Source: Perkinsus marinus ATCC 50983
Lineage: Eukaryota > Perkinsozoa > Perkinsida > Perkinsidae
Reading direction: 5' to 3'
Assembly (NCBI RefSeq): GCF_000006405.1
Contig: NW_003200804.1
Span: forward strand, 116,722 to 180,721
DNA: 64,000 bases
Each line of letters opens with the position of its first letter. Within the stretch, counting starts at the first letter, position 1. Both the position numbers and the translations under genes were made by a program. Shown one piece after another: positions 1-8,482 of the stretch. The notes below the pieces were generated by a model. That model was not told the origin of the DNA. It ran no database searches and saw nothing but the letters and a program-made list of their open reading frames with translations.

Positions 1-356
1 CCCTTGCCGGATATCAACACCAAGAGGCGCATCTTCCAAATCCACACTTCTAAGATGACTCTAGCGGATGATGTAGATCTGGAAGAGTTTGTTCACAGCA
101 AGGTGAGCTCGAGGCATTACATTTATGATCTGCATTGTGGTTTCTCAGGATGATCTCAGTGGAGCCGATATCAAGGCCATTTGTACGGGCAGTTGAATCG
201 AGGGTTTGAGTTATTCTAACTTTGGTAGGTACTGAAGCGGGTATGTTGGCGTTGCGTGAACGACGCATGCGTGTGACAGCTGAGGATTTGAGGAAGGCAC
301 GAGAGAAGGCGCTGTATCGCAAGAAGGGGAACATTCCTGAGGGAATGTATTTGTAA
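1..356 (+). CDS. RPT2: 26S proteasome regulatory ATPase RPT2, C-terminal part
   Basis: This is the last part of an AAA ATPase of the proteasome base, which unfolds substrates and opens the 20S gate. Three exons are visible: 1-102, 149-182 and 229-356. They are joined by 46-nt GT-AG introns at 103-148 and 183-228. The joined reading contains [19 protein letters not shown], then [16 protein letters not shown], then [15 protein letters not shown], and ends IPEGMYL. This is the small helical C-domain typical of RPT2 (PSMC1). The terminal hydrophobic-Tyr-X tail matches the HbYX tail of the subfamily, which docks into the 20S alpha ring. The 5' part, including Walker A/B, lies outside the window. 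The gene converges on PACRG, with about 220 nt between the two stops. The family is certain, and RPT2 rather than another RPT is well supported by the C-terminus. Confidence 0.93.
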
Positions 357-579
357 TATCCCCGTGATAGGATTGAGATACTTATTGTGTTTCTTACCGA
401 ACACCAAGATGGCACTGCTGTGTTTCCAAGTGAAAGAGTTCGAGTGAACCGCGTCAATATTGAATTGAGACATAAAGCACCGTATGGACTAACACAAGGT
501 CGGCTTTGGTGGGACATCTGATGAATACCATAACTTGTAAGATTCTCCATGGGTCTTCGTTTGAGACTCTCAAACGACT

Positions 580-1679
580 TCAATAGACACAACTCTCGTA
601 CGTGGGTATCATGTACTTGATGTTAACGAATGCATCTTCACCTCCAGTCAACTCCAGCACGTTCAGTGTTTCTTCGATGAGAGTTCCTAGCAACAAGGTG
701 GGACAGAGGTCTGCTGAGGGTATACCGTACCAAGATTCCGCCAATCTTCCTTCCGCTGGGCGTAGTCTATCACATTCCACGTGTTCCGCTTCTTGGGTTT
801 GAAGATACTCATAATTGGCAGAAGATGCCGGTAGTACGGCACTAAGGCTTCGCCAACCATAGGAGAGGTTTTAGCCAACAGCTGTAGCACGTGTAGAGTG
901 TTCACCTGCTCAGCTGTGATATAGGCATTGTTAGCGTCGATGCCCCTAGGCCCTACCACAGTCTCTGGGTCCCTTGTATTCAAAGCCTGTCTTAGCGGCA
1001 CCACCAACTGTGGGACTGCTGATAGTATCTTAGCCTCATTTCCTTCCTTGATCAGGGTTAGACAAGCCTCACGGGCCATGAATCGGTATCTAAATCGCGA
1101 TGTGACCTATTGTGTGATCTTTTTCCATCTTACGGTTCACTCTTTTCTCTCGTACCGTCGACGAACACGGGCAGAAAGTGCTGATAGTCAAGTTTTGATG
1201 GAGACACTCTCCACTCAAGATAACATTTGGCTCCTGATATGGACAGTATAACACAAAATCCTACAGCCTTCTTAGCTTAGTTGGTAGAGCACCCGCTTAG
1301 TAAGCGGGAGGTCGTCGGTTCAACTCCGGCAGAAGGCTCATTTGACCATCCGACAAAATTTTTCAACTTACCGTGCTTTATGACAAAAGGCATATCTCCT
1401 CTTTCATACATCCTTTTGAATTGCGTCGCGGGATGTTCACTCGAATCAAAGATTCGGCTTTTCTTCTCTAATCTCAAATCCCGTCGCCAACGGGTACTGC
1501 CCGCTCTCGGTGGACCAGGACCCCATGTCGTGAATCTAAGTCGTCAGAATATGTCTCCCGAGAGTGGCAGATCAAATCAGTTGAATCATATTTTATCCTA
1601 GCAGTCGTATTTGAGCAACAGAAGAAGCGTGATATTCGCTGACATACCTGGTCTTCCCCAAACATACAGCAGGGCCATT
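580..1679 (-). CDS. PACRG: PACRG (Parkin co-regulated gene product), axonemal protein
   Basis: PACRG binds the inner junction of axonemal doublet microtubules in cilia and flagella. Exons read on the minus strand are about 1648-1679, 1372-1535, 1134-1233, 731-1089 and 580-686. The introns between them are GT-AG, two of them 44 nt. Key segments in order are [20 protein letters not shown], then [17 protein letters not shown], then [19 protein letters not shown], then [17 protein letters not shown], and finally [20 protein letters not shown]. All are hallmark PACRG sequences along its alpha-helical repeats. The N-terminal exon or exons beyond about 1680 are unclear; readable sequence may continue to about 1780 and I see no convincing ATG. 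The 138-nt intron at 1234-1371 carries a tRNA gene on the other strand. PACRG implies that the organism builds a flagellum at some stage. Confidence 0.92.
1266..1338 (+). tRNA. tRNA-Thr (anticodon AGT)
   Basis: The sequence folds as a standard cloverleaf. The 7-bp acceptor pairs GCCTTCT with AGAAGGC, and the D arm is GCTT...GAGC. A CCCGC/GCGGG anticodon stem holds the loop TTAGTAA, so the anticodon is AGT, decoding ACT (Thr). The T arm is GTCGG/CCGGC with loop TTCAACT. Internal pol III promoters are good: the A box is TAGCTTAGTTGG and the B box is GGTTCAACTCC. CCA is not encoded, as expected for a nuclear tRNA. The gene lies antisense inside a PACRG intron. Confidence 0.93.
1359..1363 (+). 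terminator. RNA polymerase III T-run terminator
   Basis: Five consecutive T residues lie about 20 nt after the 3' end of the tRNA gene. This is the usual pol III stop signal. It also falls inside the PACRG intron, close to that intron's donor on the opposite strand. Confidence 0.7.
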
Positions 1680-2814
1680 CTGTTCAGAGAGAGTATGGAA
1701 AAAGTCCAGACCAAGCTCCCGAGCAGATACACCTAGATTTTGATGACTTACTTATGGAGCTGAGAGCACTGCTGTCCTACTTTTCCCTAGGTTGCGTCGG
1801 CGTGCCTCTCCACTGTGACCCTTCCCAACAACAGCTAATGATGCGCTGGCCCTGAGGGGTCTGGGGATTGGATCAGTTTGCAGAGCCCTCCTTGACTTCT
1901 CCACTGCCGCTAGGGATGAGGTATGCATTAATCTGGTACTCGATAGACAACTACTCGGCGAGAATTACAGCTGAATTCTCAAATTTCAACGGCTAGTTTG
2001 TTGAACCCGAACACTTGGCGTGAACACATACAACGGCTATTGCATGCTCTCTGATCGGTACAGCTTCGTATTGAATGAGCCAACATTGTTGCCATAAAAA
2101 CTCCTGCTATGGCCGTAGTACCACATGTTGAGATCGTCCTTAATCGTACAGTGACCTACGAAACGGCAAGTGTAAAGAGCACCGAACGCGATTGGATGAT
2201 CTTCTCTTTGATATCGGATCCACAAGGTGAAGAGATTCGCAACGCTGCAAGAGTTTGGGAAGAAGAGATTGAATCGCAAATGCGACCCTTCTGGTGTTAT
2301 TTTCCCTGGTAGTCGCGCTGCTTACCAGTCATGTTCCTAGCCAAGGCACCCGCCTTACGATAGTCCCTGGCAGGACCCTCAAACTCCTGGCAGGGATGGT
2401 GGAGGATATGTTGACCTTTCACTGAGTAAGGGAAACACTCGTGGTACTGCGGAAGAGTCTCGCCCTTGTTTTCAGGGTACCTGCCGGTCCGGCTATACCC
2501 CATTTACACGTTATAACCCCTACTCGCCCCGTGGGTTTCGGCCTCTTAGCGAGCTACGGGCCCAGCATCCTCCCCCTGCGTTGAAAGTCCCCAACGTAGC
2601 GTCTTCAACCTGAACATATGACATTCCGATGGCCAGATCGATACGCCCTACCCCTAGCACACGTTGCCGCGTATCGAAGGGCGGAAGAGTTCGATCCACA
2701 GATTGAGGAGGAGACGAGCTCATCAAATGAGGGGAGGCGGAAATTTACACGCTGATCAATTCAACCAAGCCGTCTATTTCGCGTTGAGGAAGTCTAAGAA
2801 CGCAAGATTTTCCA
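1680..2814. other. Intergenic stretch with two weak open frames
   Basis: No recognisable family is visible here. On the plus strand 2109-2312 is an ATG-initiated frame of 67 codons. On the minus strand, frames at 2297-2503 (68 codons, ATG start, rich in Tyr, His and charged residues) and up to 2723 (ATG start) could be exons of one small gene. I could not join them with consistent splice sites. The segment 1680-1790 may contain the missing N-terminal exon of PACRG. Regulatory sequence for the carrier gene that starts at 2815 should lie here, but I see no distinct motif. Confidence 0.3.
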
Positions 2815-4134
2815 ATGTGGAACGAAGCTGTTGTAAATGTGACTGGTCCTTCTATGGTTAACGGTAGCAGTAGCAGTACCCAACAGGACTATAAGGTGTG
2901 GGCCAGCCTGTTGGGTGGGTCCTGTGGCAGCGCGACGGCGAAGACGGCGACGGCCCCATTGTCGAGGTTGACCATACTCTACCAGGTGGGAGGGCCCCGG
3001 GGGGTTGTTGTGAATGGGGCCTTAGGTGAGCTCAATGGGGGCCTCTAAGACGGTGCACTCCCAGGATTCGATATATAGGACCATGAAAAATATATTGGAG
3101 AAAGAGGGAATTACGAGCATGTGGCGAGGTACTGAAAGAGGGATGGTCCTTTAGTGGACATGATCCGTATCTTCCATGAACCAACCTAAGATATCCGGCT
3201 TGGGCTCCTAGGTAACCTCGTATCGGTGATCCACAAGTTCCCATATGGCGCCATAAATTACTACGTTTACGAGAAAGCAAAGATTCTGATGCGGCCGTAC
3301 TGGTCGTCGCCGACCGACCCAGGGATATCATGCCGGTTCCTTGCCGGATTTATGGGAGGCTGCGCTGCCAACGTGAATAGCTCATACCAAAATTTGCACG
3401 AATCCTCTCCTTTCCAGGTCGCTACCTATCCGTTGGATTTGGTCAGAACTCGTTTAGCGACCAATGACACTCTCCGAAATTGGGGTATCATACCAACACT
3501 TCGCGAAATCGCGCGGACGGAAGGCCTGAGCTCCCTTTTCAAAGGCCTGGGAGTAACAATATGGTGCCAAGGGCTGAACATAGCACTTAATTTCGCCATA
3601 TACGAAACTCTCCAGGTAGCGCAGGAGTTTCTCAATTCTAAATGGAATTGTGATAAATTCAGGTGAAGGCGATCGAGATAGAGAAATGGGTATTCAGGCA
3701 GGTGCTCGGCATGAGCTCATTCAATGCCCTTGAGAAGCAGAGGGGCACTTGGTTGTCGAGTCTCCTTTGCGGGGCAATGGCGGGTAGGCGTGCTGGCCCT
3801 TTGGGTCTCCCCCGGACCGTGATGGGCTTCTCCTCTAGGCTCAACAGCTTCTATGATCATTTTCCCTCTGGACCTCATACGTCGCCGCCAACAGATGTGC
3901 GTGGGAGTGGCTGCGCCCAGTTTTTTGACAGTCGCCCGGCAAATTGTGAAAGCGGAATCCATTCGGGGACTCTATCGCGGCTTGGTAAGTGGGGGGAAGT
4001 AACCACGCTGTTATTGATGATATTCTTCCAAGATTCCCGAGCTAATTAAAGTAATCCCGGCAGTCGGCATCAACTTTTACGTCTACGAGTTGGTTCGCCA
4101 GGAGGTTTTAGGGGTAGAGATAAGCCCGCGGTAG
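2815..4134 (+). CDS. Mitochondrial carrier family (SLC25) transporter
   Basis: This is an inner-membrane solute carrier of three tandem repeats of two helices each. Seven exons join in frame: 2815-2985, 3050-3128, 3212-3372, 3418-3615, 3663-3783, 3839-3984 and 4033-4134. All introns are GT-AG and 45-83 nt long. Exon 5 could instead start at 3702; both acceptors keep the frame. Signature Px[DE]xx[RK] elements are TAPLSRLTILYQ in repeat 1, YPLDLVRTR in repeat 2 and FPLDLIRRR in repeat 3. Even-helix motifs include FPYGAINYYVYEKAK and GINFYVYELVRQ. Repeat 1 is degenerate, with Ser for the acidic residue and Thr for the basic one, while repeats 2 and 3 are intact. The pattern resembles the CoA/ATP-Mg/Pi-type clade, but the substrate cannot be assigned. 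The next gene follows on the same strand after 178 nt. Confidence 0.9.
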
Positions 4135-4312
4135 CGTGGCAAGGCGGGCAGTGACATTTTCCGTATGATAGTTTGATAATTATGTCCTAGATGTGAGAAG
4201 TTGAATGCAGTTTAAACAATGCGTTTCAGTGTCGAGAGTCTCTGTGGAGTTGATAGTAACGTTACTCTCATTAGCGTTGATGTTCCCATCACTGTAGGGT
4301 CAGCCTCGACCG

Positions 4313-7249
4313 ATGTCCGCTTCCTCTCCTTCCTCGCCTAGTCAAGCACTGGGATGCAATGCAGATGTAGTGCCTCCACTGCCCTCCAGGGACGGGGGGA
4401 GCAAACGGAAGGCTGGTGTGGGGGTTATGGATAGACTAGAGGGGGGCTCGTCGAAGCGACAGGCGACAGGATACGACGACGACGACGACCAGCAGGGGAG
4501 GAAGGATGAGGTGATCGTCGCCAGGCTCTGCTCAGTGTTGGAATATAAGATATGTGTAACGGTCAATAATACGACCGTTTCACTTCAGTGTATGGTAGGT
4601 CATCTCTATATCTGAGCCTTGTTGAAGTTTCAGCCTGAAACACTATTTGTTAGCGTGAACTGCTAACTTTATGATTTTGCCTGAGAGAAAAATACGCTCC
4701 CTATGTTTGGTTTCCTCAGCTGAGCTCAGGAGCTTCCTCACTAAGTGTAGGAGTTCATATACGAATTTGGGTAGAAGTGTACAGAAATGAATATCTATTT
4801 CCCAATATTCCCTTTGAATTTTCGTATTGTCACCAACACATGTAGTTGACCATATGCATACTTCTCCCACTGGTTCGACTAGGGTGACATGTGCGACTTT
4901 CAGTGTCCTCACGATCTGGTCTGGCAAGGAATGTGTGCTACTTGCTGTGCCATAGTGGATAGTGCTGAGCTAGGGAAGGGAGATGCCGGGCCGGGTCATA
5001 ACGCTGGGTCGTCGTCTGGAGTCAATGCTTGGAAGGAAGACCCCCTCTCGCTGGAGGACGATGACCTTTCTGCTGATGATGACGATAGTGAAGGGCCTCA
5101 AGAGGAGTCCGTCGTTGATAGTGATGAGGGTAGACTTCTTATCCCACCTGGTAGCAGCTGATGCCTTCTTGTATTAGAGCGACGGGCGGCCCTCGAGAAA
5201 GGCGGCTACTATGCTACAGAATTCCTCAGTGGTGACGCTGGTATCAGAGTGTCCGCTGTAAGCCTGCGGTGTCCCCCTGTAGTGGGCAATATCCCATCAG
5301 GCTTTCGCTGCGTCATTGGAGTCGTCTACGATACGTACATTAGCATCCTCTAAAAGGCTAGTAGCTGTTCTTGACATTGACCATACCATCCTACATGTCA
5401 CCAACAAGAGGATCGACCTCCTTTTCCCGGGTCCGTAGACTACGCCAGGGAATGCCCCATGTAATCGTGTGTTAGATGTAACCTGCTATAATCTAGCGCC
5501 CAATAGGGATACGGGCAGGCTTGACGAGGAAAAGGTAGTTGGCGATCTCGATAGGGTCGTTTGTCAGACCCCGAGGTGCCCTAGGTGTATCAGTTCTTCA
5601 TCGGGACCAGCCCTACGACAACGGCGTGCTGCTATCTTAAGCTTAGACCCGGGTTGTAATAGAGCGCACCTTCATCTCCCATGCGAGGGGCTCACTTGTA
5701 GTTACACATTCCTGGAAGAAATACTCCCGTTGTATGAGCTCTATCTCTATACACACGGCACCAGGGAGTACGCGATCCGACTCCTCAAGGCCCTTGACCC
5801 CTCCGCACGATACTTTGGCTGTAGGCGACTTGTAGTTACTACCACTGTTGAGCTCATGCTTTTAGCGCCGCCACGGTTGATTGCGCGACCCACTCAGTCA
5901 GCCCTAACGTGCAAGGTGGGAAGGCGGGCCTTTGTTGCTGTGCAAGGTCGTTGGTCGCTCAGACTCTGTCGAGGATATTCCCGTCGAACCACCGGCTAGC
6001 TGTGATTGTGGACGATCGGGACGACGTGTGGGAGGCCAAGGACAACGAGCACAGCCTCATCAAAGTGACCCCTTATGTTTTCTTCCCGGATTCAGAGAGG
6101 CTCCGAGTGTCCCTCGAAGGTGAATACCACACCTCTTTCACTTCCTGCGTGACCCCCCTCCCACAGGTCAACTGAACGCCATTATAGCGGCGGGCGCTGG
6201 CAAGCGCGCCATGGCCCCCTTGGCCGAGTACCACCACCCAGCGGACGCCAGCAGCTCGGCAGTCCCGACCCCTCCCGAGGAAGGAGCACCACCACGGTAC
6301 TCATAGCCTCTGGTCACTCAAATGTTAACTCAATTTTTCAGGGATCGAAAGTGGCTCGAAATGGCCGAGTCGGATAGGCAGCTGCACTATGTGACGGAAA
6401 TGCTGCGAAATATTCATACACGGACTTATGCGGCGGCCCAGCTGGCCACGGGGTACTGGCCTCGAGGTGCTTGAGTTTGACAGTGTCTGTGGTATGTAGT
6501 GTCGGCGATGAACTTGATGCCACCAAGTTGGATGTTCGACCCGTCATACCGGCGATCCGGGAGCAAACATTGGAGGTGAGCGGGCTATCTCTGGCGGGCT
6601 AGCAGTAGTGTTCTGGTCTTAGGGGCTCAGGGTCGGGCATTCTGGTCTAGTCCCTAGCAACTATTGGGACCCTGCTCAGCATCCTGTCGTACGCTTACTG
6701 CATAGACTAGGCGCCACCGTGGTCACTGACATAGCGGGGCCGCGAGCAGGGCTAGACAGCTCGTCACGTAGGAGTATACTCATCAAGATGGTTTTGGTAG
6801 TGTACCTCAGGTCCACCTATAGATGTCCTTGTTGCGAGCAATACTGAGACTAGGAAGGCCCAACAGGCAATGGAGATGGGAGTTCCAGTTGTCCATGTGT
6901 GGTATTTACTACATGCCCTAGCAACCTGGCAACGACCCAAGGTGGGCACGCTGTGTTAGGCGTTGGGCTCATACCTCTGCCTTAGTTCGGCCCCTTCAAA
7001 CTGAGTTCTATCGAGGCCACTCCTATGCGTGTCCATTGGCAAGCACCGCAGTTGTATACAAAAGACCCCCACGACAGTGAGGCCGACGCAAGCCCGGCGC
7101 GGCAAAGGCCCAACGATCTGCTCACCACTGTGGCAACGGTGGACAGCAGTAGCGAGGAAGGCTTCGTGGGTGGTCTCACTGTAGACGAGGACGACCTGTT
7201 GGCGGCATTAGAAGGGGATAGTGATTCTGACGACCAAGGTCAGGGATGA
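4313..7249 (+). CDS. FCP1: FCP1-type RNA polymerase II CTD phosphatase
   Basis: FCP1 removes phosphate from the RNA polymerase II C-terminal domain so the enzyme can be recycled. The ATG at 4313 opens an acidic, basic-patch-rich N-terminus. An exon near 4889 gives CPHDLVWQGMCATC, the Cys/His segment found before the catalytic domain in FCP1. The HAD phosphatase motif reads VAVLDIDHTILHVTN near 5365-5410, with the DxDxT nucleophile. It is followed by ELYLYTHGTREYAIRLLKAL (about 5738-5800) and AVIVDDRDDVW (about 6000-6030). A BRCT domain follows, with GVPVVHVWYLLHAL near 6870-6915. A splice at 6939/6985 leads to the acidic tail DEDDLLAALEGDSDSDD, typical of FCP1, which ends at 7249. Several short introns interrupt the frame and not every border is resolved, but the order of domains is complete. 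Confidence 0.88.
4717..4882 (+). repeat. Intronic repeat copy A
   Basis: About 166 nt in the FCP1 intron before the Cys/His exon resembles 7824-7985. Shared blocks include CAGCTGAG at the start, GGGTAGAAGTG in the middle and AATTTTCGTAT/AATTTTCCGTAT, followed by TCACC, ACATGT/ACACGT and CTGACC-like blocks. The length is almost equal to that of copy B. Confidence 0.55.
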
Positions 7250-7398
7250 TATTTAACCGAGTACTCGTGAAAATAACGTCTCCTATTGAGGGTCTCAGTC
7301 GAGTTGTCTACACAGTGAAGGGTCCTTAGGGGCAACGAGGAAGAGACCTGTCACGACATGATAGCAAGGCTGGGGGGTCGAGTTTATTCTTTTCTTTA

Positions 7399-7811
7399 AT
7401 GACTAAAGAAAAGAAGCCTCATGAGTCCAAGGACGAGGGTATCGATGGTGTTCAGCAACAGGCGGCCGCCCTTGGCTCGTTGAAGAGTGTGACGACTCGT
7501 TTGAAGTTCTCGGACGTGGTATCGGCCCCTGAAGGGTCCTTCATACGGATAACCGACGTAGATGCTCCGACGTGCAGGAGCAGGTGGGCCCGTATCGCTA
7601 TTGAGGTAAATCTTCGCTGTGCGCAAGATACATCCCTTGTTGTTCTACGAGTACCGCCCTGATAGAAAACGCCTCGTCTAAAGTTAAACTTGAGATTTTC
7701 GCTCCAGTGTTGGAGGGGACTTTGGTGATACCCCCGACAGCTAAGGGCGTCGCTAAGGTAGACTGGCGTATGGTCTCGGTCGTTTTCTTTGTGTGCGCAG
7801 TGTTGGAATAT
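7399..7811 (+). pseudogene. FCP1 N-terminal-like fragment, possible broken paralogue
   Basis: An ATG at 7399 opens a charged frame for about 69 codons up to a possible donor at 7606. Further on, LLFYEYRPDRKR and then KLEIFAPVLEGTL read in different frames. These resemble the biotinyl-like N-terminal region of fungal and animal FCP1, where an ...YEYR... segment precedes a PV.GT strand. The stretch ends in VCAVLEY, matching LCSVLEY in the neighbouring FCP1 gene, and both use the identical 14-mer CAGTGTTGGAATAT (4533-4546 and 7798-7811). No catalytic HAD domain follows; a different small gene does. It may be a truncated tandem duplicate, or a real gene with an unresolved intron. The frame break could also be an assembly indel. 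Confidence 0.4.
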
Positions 7812-7823
7812 TTCAGTTGAGCT

Positions 7824-7985
7824 CAGCTGAGTTCAATGGCTACTGATAATAGAAGCTCGTGTACCGATTCGGGTAGAAGTGAAAAAATCCCTGAAAATTT
7901 TCCAAAATTTCCGCAGAATTTTCCGTATTTTCACCGCCACACGTGCTAGCTGACCCTGTGCATCTTTCTGAACGATCGTTGGTAG
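7824..7985 (+). repeat. Intronic-type repeat copy B
   Basis: Diverged relative of 4717-4882 and of almost the same length. It lies just after the FCP1-like exon end and just before the ATG of the RIIa-like gene, and it ends in a splice-acceptor-like TTGGTAG. Its position is consistent with a duplicated FCP1 intron. Confidence 0.55.
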
Positions 7986-7991
7986 GTTAGA

Positions 7992-8290
7992 ATGCGTAGT
8001 GGTGATGATGGTGACGATATGGAGGTTGAATACGAGAACTCCTTTGAGGAACCCCTGGACGCTAGGACGGCCATAGGCACACACAGAGTGGTCTCAGCAA
8101 CTGCCACCTACCTACGGGACCATCAGTTGCAGCAGGGCATTGAGGTAGGTGTTGCGGGCCCAGTTTCGGCGACTGGTGTTCTCAGACAATGATAGCGGAG
8201 CTTCTAGTGAAGATGCCTGACGATCCATGGGACCACATCGGGGCCTGGGCATCGGCACGACGGAAGGCTGATGCAGAGGGGCCTAGTTGA
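7992..8290 (+). CDS. Small RIIa/Dpy-30-like domain protein
   Basis: Two exons (7992-8144 and 8186-8290) join in frame over a 41-nt GT-AG intron to give a protein of about 85 residues with an acidic N-terminus. The C-terminal half reads TYLRDHQLQQGIETMIAELL and then VKMPDDPWDHIGAW. This is the YL..h.i...l..ll..l....P.DPw.f pattern of the RIIa/Dpy-30 dimerisation-docking fold, which binds A-kinase-anchor-type amphipathic helices. Small proteins of this type are common in flagella, for example in the radial spoke, but a role here is inference. I chose the ATG at 7992 because it follows an acceptor-like TAG and the frame is open. It could instead be the second exon of a longer gene starting upstream. 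Confidence 0.6.
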
Positions 8291-8482
8291 AATGCCACTA
8301 TACCTGTATGCATGCCACTATTGATATCAGTTGTACTATAGCTGAGTCGTGTTACTACATAGCTTGGTGGGACATAACTAGCATTCGTACGCTGCCGTAG
8401 TTGAGACGTTTTGGCGCGCCCTGTTTGTCAAGGGTCTGCTGCCAGTTTCCGACAGTGCGTAGCATCGAGGGGATTTCGAGTC

